A DNA stretch of 36,550 bases from an uncultured Bacteroidales bacterium (GTDB lineage Bacteria > Bacteroidota > Bacteroidia > Bacteroidales > UBA932). Below, in pieces: positions 29,602-36,550 of this stretch. The translations under genes were made by a program, and so were the position numbers. The stretch lies in assembly GCA_905234285.1 (NCBI GenBank), contig CAJOHK010000025.1:1-36550 (forward strand). Reading direction: 5' to 3'. Each line of letters begins with the position of its first letter. Position 1 is the first letter of the stretch. The notes below the pieces were generated by a model. That model was not told where the DNA came from. It was given only the letters and a program-made list of their open reading frames with translations, and did not search any database.

Positions 29602-32298
29602 TTAGAACAGCGTCGGCTCCCAGGTGTCAAAGTCCACGGGAGCGTCGTCCTGGGGCTCATCGGGCGTGGTCTCTGGGACATCGGCCTCGGGAATCTCTTC
29701 CTGGATATCGGCCTCGATGGGTTCCTCTTCCTGGGTCTCAAGGGGTTCCAGCGGCTTGCCGAACTCAACGGACTTGAGGTCGTAGGGTGAGCACTTCTTG
29801 CCCTTGGCCGTGATGCCCTTCTTGGCAATGAACGATTCTACATCTACCACTTCCGTCTCCCGGTGCTGGTATTTTCCGCCAAAGGTGAGCACCATCTGCG
29901 GACGCTGGTCGTCCGACAGGTCCACCATCTTGGAGCCGCGGGCATCGGAGATGAACAGAACCGGCGTGTTGTTGCTCTCGGTAAAGCTGAAGCGCTTTAC
30001 ATAGTAGGCCTTGGCGGCGTTGTCCCAATAGAGGACGGTGTATACGCGGCCCGGATTCCATTTTTCTATGCGCACCACATCTCCCTGGTACTTGTTCACC
30101 AGATCGTAGGAGGTGGTGTAGTAGCTGCCGTCGGCAAAGATGGCCAGCACGCGGTCTTCTCCGGCAAACTTGCCCAGGTGGTCTCCGCGGCCGTCCTCGT
30201 TCAGGCGCTGGATGTCGGGGTCGTACCAGATATCCTTGCCTTCCAGGGTGGTAATGCCCTTGGACTTGAGCTGGATACGGGCGATGGCATTCTTGGTAAC
30301 CAAGTTACCGCGGGAGCTGCGTCCCTTGATGGCCAGCGAGGAGAAATCCCACTCCAGCTGCGTTTTCTTGAGGCCCTTCTTGGGCTTGAGGGCAATCTTG
30401 ACGGTCTCGGCCTCGCCGTTATGGTTCACCGTAAACCACAGGATCTTGGAACCCTCGGCGCCGGTGGTAATGTCGTAGTCGTTGTCCCTGGTGATGGACG
30501 TGATGCTGAAGCGTTTGGCATAATGGGCGGGGCCCTTGCCGTCGCGGTAAATCACGTTATAGATGGTGCGTTCGTCGCCGCGGGTAAAGACACCGGCATA
30601 CAGGAGGTCCTTGCCGAAGAAAGCCTTCTCGCTCACCTTGGTGACGCGGTATTTGCCGTCCTTACGGATGACGATGATCTCGCTCAGGTCGGAGCATTCG
30701 CCGATAAATTCGCCGCCGTCGTCCTTCTTGAGGCCGATGCCCACGAAGCCCTCGGCCAGGTTGGCATACAGCTTGGCGTTGTTGGACACCACCTTGGTGG
30801 CGGCGATGGTCTCCAGGGAGGAAATCTCGGTGAGGCGCGGCCACTCGGCCCCGTACTTTTTCTTGAGGCCCTTGAACCAGTCGATGGTGTAGCGGGTGAG
30901 GTTGTCCAGGTTGTCCTTGACCTGGCGCATCTCGTCCTCGATGGCGTAAATCTTCTCGTCCAAGGCTTTGGTGTCGAACTTGGAAATCTTGCGCACCGGT
31001 TTTTCTACCAGCTTGAGGATGTCTTCCATCACGATGGGCCGATGCAGTAAATCCTGATACTGCAGCATTTGGGACAGCACGTCCTGCAGCTGCTCTTCCC
31101 AGCTCAGCTGGTTTTGTTCCAGTACCTTATAAATACGGTTCTCAAAGAAGATGCGCTCCAGGGAACTGTAGTGCCAGTCGTTCTCCAACTGGCCCAGGCG
31201 GAACTCCAGCTGGGCGCCCAGGATGTCCCGGGTGTGCCAGGTGTCGTATTCCAGAATCTCGTCCACGGTGAGGAAGGCCGGCTTGTTCTCCCGGATGACG
31301 CACGCATTGGGCGCAATCTTGGTCTCACACTCGGTGAAGGCATAGAGGGCGTCAATGGTTTTGTCCGGGGAAACATCGGCGGGAAGATGAATCACAATCT
31401 CCACCTTGTCGGTGGTCATGTCTTCAATCTTCTTGATGTTGATCTTCTTCTTGTCCTTGGCCTTGAGGATGCTGTCAATGAGGGCGTGGGAGGTTTTTCC
31501 GTAGGGAATCTCGGTGATGGTGATGGTAGATTTGTCTACCTTGTTGATGCGCGCACGCACTTTCACCATACCGCCCCGTTTGCCTTTGTTGTATTTGGAG
31601 CAGTCGGCAATACCGCCGGTAGGGAAGTCTGGAAGCAGCTCGTAGGGCTCGCCTTTGAGGATGGCGATGGACGCGTCGATGAGCTCGTTGAAGTTATGCG
31701 GCAGAATCTTGGAACTGAGACCGGCGGCGATGCCCTCGGTACCCTGAGCCAGCAGCAGCGGGAAACGCACCGGAAGCTCGGTGGGTTCCTGGTTGCGGCC
31801 GTCGTAGGAAGTCATCCAGGGAGTGACGTTCTTGTCAAACACCACTTCCTTGGCAAACTTGGAGAGCCGGGCCTCGATGTAACGCGGTGCGGCGTTGGAG
31901 TCGCCGGTGAGGATGTTACCCCAGTTTCCCTGGCAGTCGATGAGAAGGCCTTTCTGGCCGAGCGTTACCAGGGCGCCCAGAATGGACTGGTCGCCGTGGG
32001 GGTGGTACTGCATGGCCTGGCCCACGATGTTGGCCACCTTGGTGTATCGGCCATCGTCCATGACCGCCATGGTGTGCAGCACGCGGCGCTGTACCGGCTT
32101 AAAGCCGTCCACGATGTGCGGAACGGCGCGGTCCAGGATGGTATAGGACGCATAGTCCAGGTACCAGTCCTTGAACATGCCGGACAGCTTGAACTTGCGG
32201 CTGTCGCTGCCAAGAAGCTTCTCAAACTTCCCGCTGGCAACGGCGTCTTCGCTCAATTCTTCATCCTGACCTTCAATCTCTTCCCAATCTTCTGCCAT
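29602..32298 (-). CDS. parC: DNA topoisomerase IV subunit A (GyrA/ParC family)
   Basis: An 898-residue type IIA topoisomerase A subunit. The N-terminal winged-helix part includes GFKPVQRRVLHTM, QYHPHGDQSI and the active-site Tyr140 in APRYIEARLS, which forms the covalent DNA link; the tower and coiled-coil region follows (to about 480), then a C-terminal beta-pinwheel-like domain. The last 80 residues are acidic and Pro-rich (EEEPIEADIQEEIPEADVPE), ending DTWEPTLF. Together with a ParE-type ATPase subunit (not in the window) it decatenates chromosomes. It is downstream of era by 12 bp on the same strand. A copy of its last codons is found at 21631. Confidence 0.93.
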   Translation of the reverse strand: MAEDWEEIEGQDEELSEDAVASGKFEKLLGSDSRKFKLSGMFKDWYLDYASYTILDRAVPHIVDGFKPVQRRVLHTMAVMDDGRYTKVANIVGQAMQYHPHGDQSILGALVTLGQKGLLIDCQGNWGNILTGDSNAAPRYIEARLSKFAKEVVFDKNVTPWMTSYDGRNQEPTELPVRFPLLLAQGTEGIAAGLSSKILPHNFNELIDASIAILKGEPYELLPDFPTGGIADCSKYNKGKRGGMVKVRARINKVDKSTITITEIPYGKTSHALIDSILKAKDKKKINIKKIEDMTTDKVEIVIHLPADVSPDKTIDALYAFTECETKIAPNACVIRENKPAFLTVDEILEYDTWHTRDILGAQLEFRLGQLENDWHYSSLERIFFENRIYKVLEQNQLSWEEQLQDVLSQMLQYQDLLHRPIVMEDILKLVEKPVRKISKFDTKALDEKIYAIEDEMRQVKDNLDNLTRYTIDWFKGLKKKYGAEWPRLTEISSLETIAATKVVSNNAKLYANLAEGFVGIGLKKDDGGEFIGECSDLSEIIVIRKDGKYRVTKVSEKAFFGKDLLYAGVFTRGDERTIYNVIYRDGKGPAHYAKRFSITSITRDNDYDITTGAEGSKILWFTVNHNGEAETVKIALKPKKGLKKTQLEWDFSSLAIKGRSSRGNLVTKNAIARIQLKSKGITTLEGKDIWYDPDIQRLNEDGRGDHLGKFAGEDRVLAIFADGSYYTTSYDLVNKYQGDVVRIEKWNPGRVYTVLYWDNAAKAYYVKRFSFTESNNTPVLFISDARGSKMVDLSDDQRPQMVLTFGGKYQHRETEVVDVESFIAKKGITAKGKKCSPYDLKSVEFGKPLEPLETQEEEPIEADIQEEIPEADVPETTPDEPQDDAPVDFDTWEPTLF

Positions 32299-32310
32299 AT
32301 ACTATCTGTT

Positions 32311-33192
32311 TTATTCTTCATAGCCGAACCGGCGCAGTTCCTTGCGGCTCTCGCGCCAGTCGGGGTCCACTTTTACAAAAGTGCTCAGGAAAACCTTCTT
32401 TTGGAAGAAGTCTTCCATTTCCAGGCGGGCCTGCGTGCCCACTTTCTTGAGGGCGGCGCCGCCTTTGCCAATGAGAATGCCCTTCTGGGACTCCCGCATC
32501 ACATAGATGACGGCACTGATCTCGTAGCGGTCTTCGCCCTCGTGGAAGGCCTCAATCTCTACCTGGCAGCTGTAGGGGATTTCCTCACTGTAGTTGAGGA
32601 AAATCTTCTCCCGCAGGATCTCCGAGGCAAAGAAACGGAGGTTTTTGTCGGTGAACTGGTCTTTGTCAAACCAGGCCGGAGCCTCGGGGAGACGGGTTTG
32701 CACTGCCTCCAGGATGCTCTCCAGATTGAACCCCTCCTGGGCCGATGCCGGAATAATCTGGGCCCCGGGCAGCTGCTGTTGCCACCAGGCCATGAGTTCC
32801 ACCACCTTCTCCTGAGAGGAAATGTCAATCTTGTTGATGACTACCACTACCGGGCAGTCCACCTTGCGCAGTTTCTCTATATAGGCTTCGTTCTTATCAC
32901 CTTTTTCCACGGTGTCGGTGACGTACAGGATAATATCGGCGTCGCCGATAGCCGTGTCCACAAAGCCCAGCATGTTCTTCTGGAGCCGGTAGTTGGGCTT
33001 GAGGATGCCGGGCGTGTCGGAGTAAACGATTTGGAAATCTTCCCCGTTCACAATGCCCATGATTCTGTGCCGCGTGGTTTGTGCCTTGGCGGTGACAATG
33101 GAGAGTTTTTCTCCCACGAGGGCATTCATGAGCGTGGATTTACCCACGTTGGGATTGCCGATGATATTGACGAAACCTGCTCTGTGTACCAT
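32311..33192 (-). CDS. era: Ribosome-assembly GTPase Era
   Basis: A 293-residue Era GTPase that helps mature the 30S subunit and binds 16S rRNA. G1 is GNPNVGKST (residues 12-20), G3 DTPG (59-62) and G4 NKID (120-123); the switch region contains KAQTTRHRI, typical of Era. The C-terminal KH domain (about 200-293) includes GILIGKGGAALKKVG. It overlaps the end of rluB by 1 bp (TAATG), so the two are coupled, and parC follows 12 bp downstream. Confidence 0.97.
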   Translation of the reverse strand: MVHRAGFVNIIGNPNVGKSTLMNALVGEKLSIVTAKAQTTRHRIMGIVNGEDFQIVYSDTPGILKPNYRLQKNMLGFVDTAIGDADIILYVTDTVEKGDKNEAYIEKLRKVDCPVVVVINKIDISSQEKVVELMAWWQQQLPGAQIIPASAQEGFNLESILEAVQTRLPEAPAWFDKDQFTDKNLRFFASEILREKIFLNYSEEIPYSCQVEIEAFHEGEDRYEISAVIYVMRESQKGILIGKGGAALKKVGTQARLEMEDFFQKKVFLSTFVKVDPDWRESRKELRRFGYEE

Positions 33193-34391
33193 TATACGTA
33201 AGCTCCCATTTTGAGGATGTTCACTTCGCCCTCGGTGAGATAGCGCCAGTCGCTCTTCTTGAGGCCCTTCTTGGTAAGGCCGGCAAAGTACACGCGGTCC
33301 AGGGCGCGCACTTCGTAGCCCAGGGATTCGAAGATGCGGCGCACGATGCGGTTTTTGCCGCTGTGAATCTCTATACCCAGCTGCCGGTGGTCGTGGGCGT
33401 CGATGTATTCGAGTTCGTCGGCAGTCACTACGCCGTCGCTGAGCTCAATACCGGCCAGAATCTTTTGCTGGTCTTCCTCGGTGAGGGGAGCATCCAGTAC
33501 CACCTGGTAAATCTTTTTCTTATTGTAGGACGGGTGGGTGAGGCGCTCGGCCATTTCTCCGTCGTTGGTGAACATGAGCACACCGGTGGTGTTCTTGTCC
33601 AGGCGGCCTACGGGGAATACCCGGGTGGGGCAGCCCTTGAGCAGCTCCATCACGGTTTTCTCGGCGTGAGGGTCGCTGGCGGTGGTCACATAGCCCTTGG
33701 GCTTGTTCATCACAATGTACACCTTCTCTTCTCCCTTGAGGCGCTCGCCGTTGAAGCGGACGTCGTCGGTAAGGATGTTTACTTTGGTGCCCAGTTCGGT
33801 CACTACCTCGCCGTTCACGGTAACCACACCGCTCTGGATGAGGGTGTCGGCCTCCCTGCGGGAGCAAACACCGGAATTGGCGATGAATTTGTTCAGGCGC
33901 ACTACTTCCTGAATCTCGGTCTTTACGGTATCGTCGTCGCTGTAGCGTCCGCTCACCTGGGGCTTGCGGGACAGCATGGCGCTCATGCCGGCATCGGCCT
34001 CGTTGCGATTGGCAAAGGGTTTGCGGCCATTGTTTCTGTTGTTGCTCTTGAAGCCGGGCTTGCCGCCGAATGCGGGTTTGCTGCTGCCAAAGGATGGTTT
34101 GCCGAAGCCGCTCTTGCGGGCGGGCTTGTCGCCGAAGCTCCTGTGCTCGCCGTTATTGGCGCTCTTGCGCTCGCCATAAGGCTTGTTCTCGCCGTAAGAC
34201 TTATGCTCGCCGTAAGACTTATGCTCGCCGTAGGACTTGCGCTCACCGAACGGTTTGCGGTCCCCGAAACTGTGGCGGGCAGGACGCTCCTCGGAGCTGT
34301 AACTGCGGCTGGTGCTGTAATCTACTTTTTCTGCGTGGCCTTCGGCCTTTCGTACGATGCGTTTTCTCGTACCTTTCTTTTGTTCTTCCAT
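33192..34391 (-). CDS. rluB: Ribosomal large-subunit pseudouridine synthase, RluB/RsuA family
   Basis: From ATG 34391 this is 399 residues. The first about 150 residues are a basic, low-complexity tail with repeated SYGEHK/PYGERK units and SFGSSKPAFGGK, typical of Bacteroidetes RluB extensions and likely to bind RNA. The S4 domain follows (RLNKFIANSGVCSRREAD), then the RsuA-type catalytic domain with FPVGRLDKNTTGVLMFTNDG, whose Asp is the nucleophile, and KNRIVRRIFESLGY. It makes a pseudouridine in 23S rRNA, assuming RluB-like specificity. A GTG at 34409 (MSRKISMEEQKK) is an alternative start. It begins 22 bp after tonB ends, and its stop overlaps the era start. Confidence 0.93.
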   Translation of the reverse strand: MEEQKKGTRKRIVRKAEGHAEKVDYSTSRSYSSEERPARHSFGDRKPFGERKSYGEHKSYGEHKSYGENKPYGERKSANNGEHRSFGDKPARKSGFGKPSFGSSKPAFGGKPGFKSNNRNNGRKPFANRNEADAGMSAMLSRKPQVSGRYSDDDTVKTEIQEVVRLNKFIANSGVCSRREADTLIQSGVVTVNGEVVTELGTKVNILTDDVRFNGERLKGEEKVYIVMNKPKGYVTTASDPHAEKTVMELLKGCPTRVFPVGRLDKNTTGVLMFTNDGEMAERLTHPSYNKKKIYQVVLDAPLTEEDQQKILAGIELSDGVVTADELEYIDAHDHRQLGIEIHSGKNRIVRRIFESLGYEVRALDRVYFAGLTKKGLKKSDWRYLTEGEVNILKMGAYV

Positions 34392-34413
34392 AGAAATCTT
34401 GCGACTCACGTCG

Positions 34414-35202
34414 TTACTTTAATTTGAAAATATAAGTTATGGTGCCGCTTTGTACAGCGGGGGCCGATGCGCTCTGGTTAAAGTGCGCCTTCATGGCCGC
34501 GCTGCGAGCGGCGTTCCAAAGGGTTTTGTCTGTTACGGTGGTGCCTTCGGCGCCGGGGATGGCCTCGGTTACGTTGCCGTATTGGTCTACCTTGATTTGC
34601 ACCACCACGATGCCTTCCATCTGGGCGTTGTAGGACGGCTTGGGCAGGGTGCCCAGCACGTTGCGGCCCTTGAGGTGGGCATTGGCCGAGCCTTCGGTTT
34701 TGCCTTCGTGGGTGTTGCCGTCGGGCTGGCCGGCCTTAAAGTGGTCCGATGCTTCCGTAGCGCTGTGCGGCGTGGTGGCATCGCTCTCTTTCTTGCCCAT
34801 GCCCGGGAATGAGGCCCGGGGGTCCAGTTTGGGTTCCTCTACCGGAGGCGTGGGTACGTCTACGTCCCCGTGAGCGTCCGGTGTGGTGGCCGGCGTGGTA
34901 TTGGGACGGTCGTTGGTGTAGGGCGACTCGGCCTTTTGCACCAGTTCCACTTCCTTCTCCGGATTCACTTCTTCGGCCTGGGGCTGCCGGCCCACGCGGG
35001 TGGGCAGCGGTTTGGCCACCTCTTCCTCCTGGTCGAATTCGATGACCAGGGAGGTGCGCTCCGGCGGTGGAGGATCCAGGTATTTGAGCCCGCTAACGAG
35101 GCAGAACACCAGGGCCAGTACGTGCAGCACCACCGTAACCAGGATGCCGGCTACGTTGGCGTTTTTCTCACGCTGGGCCTGTGTGCGCTGATAGGGTTGC
35201 AT
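34414..35202 (-). CDS. tonB: TonB-like energy transducer
   Basis: A 262-residue protein with a short cytoplasmic N-terminus, one transmembrane helix (about residues 18-40, containing the His of LHVLALVF), a long Pro/Glu/Lys-rich periplasmic spacer (DPPPPERTS, PTPPVEEPKLDP) and a C-terminal TonB/TolA-type domain (NAQMEGIVVVQIKVDQYGNV onward). It carries proton-motive energy from ExbB/ExbD to outer-membrane receptors or, as a TolA-like version, to envelope constriction. It sits 3 bp downstream of exbD in an exbB-exbD-tonB order. The spacer composition and the C-terminal domain fit TonB better than TolA. Confidence 0.88.
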   Translation of the reverse strand: MQPYQRTQAQREKNANVAGILVTVVLHVLALVFCLVSGLKYLDPPPPERTSLVIEFDQEEEVAKPLPTRVGRQPQAEEVNPEKEVELVQKAESPYTNDRPNTTPATTPDAHGDVDVPTPPVEEPKLDPRASFPGMGKKESDATTPHSATEASDHFKAGQPDGNTHEGKTEGSANAHLKGRNVLGTLPKPSYNAQMEGIVVVQIKVDQYGNVTEAIPGAEGTTVTDKTLWNAARSAAMKAHFNQSASAPAVQSGTITYIFKLK

Positions 35203-35205
35203 ATC

Positions 35206-35616
35206 TTACTCGGGCTGCGTGGCCAAAATGACCTTATAATGGTTGCGCTTGGCGATATTCATCATTTGCACCACCTCTCCCACGGGGACCGTCTGGTCGC
35301 TGTAGATGGAGAAAGTGGGATCTTCTTCCTGCGACAGCAGGCCGATTAGCTCGTCTTCCACCTCCTGGTAGGGGATGGGATCCTGACTGCCGTTCACATG
35401 GTAGGTGTAGGTGTCGTTGCCCCAGTCCTTGATGCTCACGCTCACCGTTGCCTTGGCGTTCACCTGGCCCGTGCTCTTGGGGAGCAGGAGCTTGAGGGCG
35501 TTGGGGTTGATGAGCGTAGAGGTCACCAGGAAGAAGATGAGCAGCAGGAACACGATATCCGTCATGCTGGATACCGCAAACTGCGCGTCTACTTTGGTGT
35601 TTCTCTTGAGTGCCAT
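35206..35616 (-). CDS. exbD: ExbD/TolR-family proton channel subunit
   Basis: A 136-residue protein with one N-terminal transmembrane helix, SSMTDIVFLLLIFFLVTSTL, that holds the essential Asp20 of the ExbD/TolR proton path. The periplasmic domain follows (PKSTGQVNAKATVSVSIKD to the end), finishing with IAKRNHYKVILATQPE. It forms the inner-membrane motor with ExbB, upstream by 6 bp, and energises the TonB protein encoded 3 bp downstream. Confidence 0.93.
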   Translation of the reverse strand: MALKRNTKVDAQFAVSSMTDIVFLLLIFFLVTSTLINPNALKLLLPKSTGQVNAKATVSVSIKDWGNDTYTYHVNGSQDPIPYQEVEDELIGLLSQEEDPTFSIYSDQTVPVGEVVQMMNIAKRNHYKVILATQPE

Positions 35617-35622
35617 ACGTTG

Positions 35623-36348
35623 CTATTCTTCGCCGGGTTCGTGCAGGACAATGTCGATGAACTCCATGGTGGAGCTTTCCATCTTGTACACCAGGTCACT
35701 TACCTTGGAGGTGAGCCAGTTGTAGCCGAAGTAGGCGATGATACCCACAATAAGACCGCCCACGGTGGTGAGCATGGCCGTGTAGATACCGCCGCTGAGG
35801 AGGGTGATGTCAATATTGTTGCCGGCCTTGGACATGTTGAAGAAGGCCTGGACCATACCCAGCACGGTGCCCAGGAAACCGATCATGGGGGCGCCGCCGG
35901 CGATGGTGGCCAGCAGCGGCAGGCCTTTTTCCAGGCGGGCTACCTCTACGTTGCCGATGTTCTCGATGGCGCTCTGGACGTCGGCCATGGGACGGCCCAT
36001 GCGGTGGATACCGGTTTCGATCATGCGGGCCACGGGGTTGTCGTACTTGCGGCACAGGGTGAGGGCGCTTTTGGTTTTGCCTTCGTTCATGTAGTCGCGG
36101 ATGTCCTGCATGAAGTGGGCGTCAATCTGGGACGCGTGGTTGATGATCCACCATTTGCGGCCGATGATGTAGATGGCCAGGATGCTGAGGGCCAGCAGTA
36201 CCCACATCAGGGGGCCGCCCATGGTGAACATGGACCAGAGGCTTTCGCTCATTTCTGTGGGCTGCGCAGGAACCACGGTTTCGGGGGCCTGGACCAGGGT
36301 GTCGGCCAGCATGCTTATGCTGTCTGTCTGAAGAAGTTGGAATACCAT
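35623..36348 (-). CDS. exbB: ExbB/TolQ/MotA-family proton channel protein
   Basis: A 241-residue membrane protein with the three-helix ExbB layout: an N-terminal extension, helix 1 (GGPLMWVLLALSILAIYIIG, about 44-63), then a large cytoplasmic loop with charged helices, and helices 2 and 3 around LPLLATIAGGAPMIGFLGTV and TLLSGGIYTAMLTTVGGLIV, which carry the conserved Gly/Thr-rich pore segments. It is first in the exbB-exbD-tonB unit and follows a TATATTTG element 34 nt upstream. Confidence 0.95.
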   Translation of the reverse strand: MVFQLLQTDSISMLADTLVQAPETVVPAQPTEMSESLWSMFTMGGPLMWVLLALSILAIYIIGRKWWIINHASQIDAHFMQDIRDYMNEGKTKSALTLCRKYDNPVARMIETGIHRMGRPMADVQSAIENIGNVEVARLEKGLPLLATIAGGAPMIGFLGTVLGMVQAFFNMSKAGNNIDITLLSGGIYTAMLTTVGGLIVGIIAYFGYNWLTSKVSDLVYKMESSTMEFIDIVLHEPGEE

Positions 36349-36382
36349 ATAAGGGTGTTTTTATTATAATCGATTCAATCTG

Positions 36383-36390
36383 CAAATATA
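36383..36390 (-). promoter_or_regulatory. exbB: Bacteroidetes -7 element TATATTTG of the exbB operon
   Basis: The minus strand reads TATATTTG, 34 nt before the exbB ATG at 36348. It lies just downstream, on that strand, of the terminator at 36414. Confidence 0.65.
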
Positions 36391-36413
36391 ACAAAAAACC
36401 CTGGAATAAACAT

Positions 36414-36453
36414 AAAAAAACCTGCCGTGCAAAATGGCAACGGCAGGTTTTTT
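36414..36453 (-). terminator. Bidirectional rho-independent terminator
   Basis: CCTGCCGT (36421-36428) pairs with ACGGCAGG (36440-36447), extended by a 7-base A-run on the left and T-run on the right, so it can end transcription in both directions. On the minus strand it closes the gene at the right edge, ahead of the exbB promoter. Confidence 0.88.
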
Positions 36454-36480
36454 CCTGTTTTCCGCAATGGGACACCCATT

Positions 36481-36550
36481 TCAGCAGTTTGCTGAGATGA
36501 TGTCGAGGAGTTCGGCGACTTCGGGCTGCTCCTTGGTGTGGAGAAGTACC
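36481..36550 (-). CDS. 3' end of an unidentified gene, cut by the window edge
   Basis: The minus strand encodes VLLHTKEQPEVAELLDIISA, then NC and TGA (36481-36483). Codon use is like the neighbouring genes and a terminator follows 28 bp later, so it is probably the real end of a coding sequence. Too little is visible to name it. Confidence 0.6.
   Translation of the reverse strand, partial: VLLHTKEQPEVAELLDIISANC

Noticed and set aside
31069..33201. 710-residue plus-strand ORF
   Set aside because: It is fully antisense to parC and era, which have clear motifs. Long antisense ORFs arise here from G+C-biased third codon positions.
33363..34427. 354-residue plus-strand ORF rich in Ala/Val/Leu
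   Set aside because: Antisense to rluB, including its repetitive basic tail; the hydrophobic look comes from complementing Lys/Gly-rich codons.

Overview
The window looks like a chromosomal segment of a Bacteroidales bacterium, probably a gut or rumen member of moderately high G+C. The evidence is -7 promoter elements of the TAnnTTTG type, no Shine-Dalgarno-like leaders, several lipoproteins with short lipoboxes, SusA/SusB-type starch enzymes, and Bacteroidetes-type versions of lysS, recJ, parC and ExbB/ExbD/TonB. No rRNA, tRNA, CRISPR array, integrase or complete insertion sequence was found.

Layout. 1-502 is an array of seven 52-bp repeats (family A) whose last unit forms the terminator of ssb. 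503-2940 (minus) carries ssb, aroE and a flippase-like membrane protein. 3007-8407 (plus) carries a PfkB-family sugar/nucleoside kinase, a small membrane protein, a lipoprotein of unknown function, lysS, a PspC-domain peptide and an rRNA/tRNA 2'-O-methyltransferase, closed by a strong terminator. 8524-16807 (plus) is a close-packed run of three lipoprotein starch enzymes (GH13, SusA-like GH13, SusB-like GH97), then a TGS-domain nucleoside kinase and a Gfo/Idh/MocA oxidoreductase, also closed by a terminator. uvrA (plus) and recJ (minus) converge at 19.8 kb. 21660-29601 is a mixed block: an A+T-rich lipoprotein, aroK, an acyltransferase, birA, a metallo-beta-lactamase-fold hydrolase, two tandem deoxynucleoside kinases, a RAYT-like HUH protein and glycerate kinase. 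29602-36348 (minus) is parC, era, rluB, tonB, exbD and exbB, with the 3' end of one more gene at the right edge.

Three observations stand out. First, a REP-associated-transposase-like gene (RAYT, 27375-28301) lies between two arrays of a second 52-bp repeat (family B), one arranged head-to-head, as in the REPIN/BIME systems known mainly from Gammaproteobacteria. Second, the coding 3' ends of two genes, the oxidoreductase and parC, recur as orphan fragments at 19788 and 21631. They form direct repeats that bracket the uvrA segment and the 8-kb aroK-to-glycerate-kinase block, as if DNA had twice been added immediately behind a stop codon. Third, four genes have a TAnnTTTG element only 6-8 nt before the start codon, which predicts leaderless or nearly leaderless mRNAs.

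Functions group loosely: DNA maintenance (ssb, uvrA, recJ, parC), starch or maltodextrin breakdown (three surface or periplasmic lipoproteins), nucleoside salvage (nucleoside kinase, two dNKs), the shikimate pathway (aroE, aroK), and TonB energisation of outer-membrane transport. All family assignments were made by reading the sequence. No database search was run.
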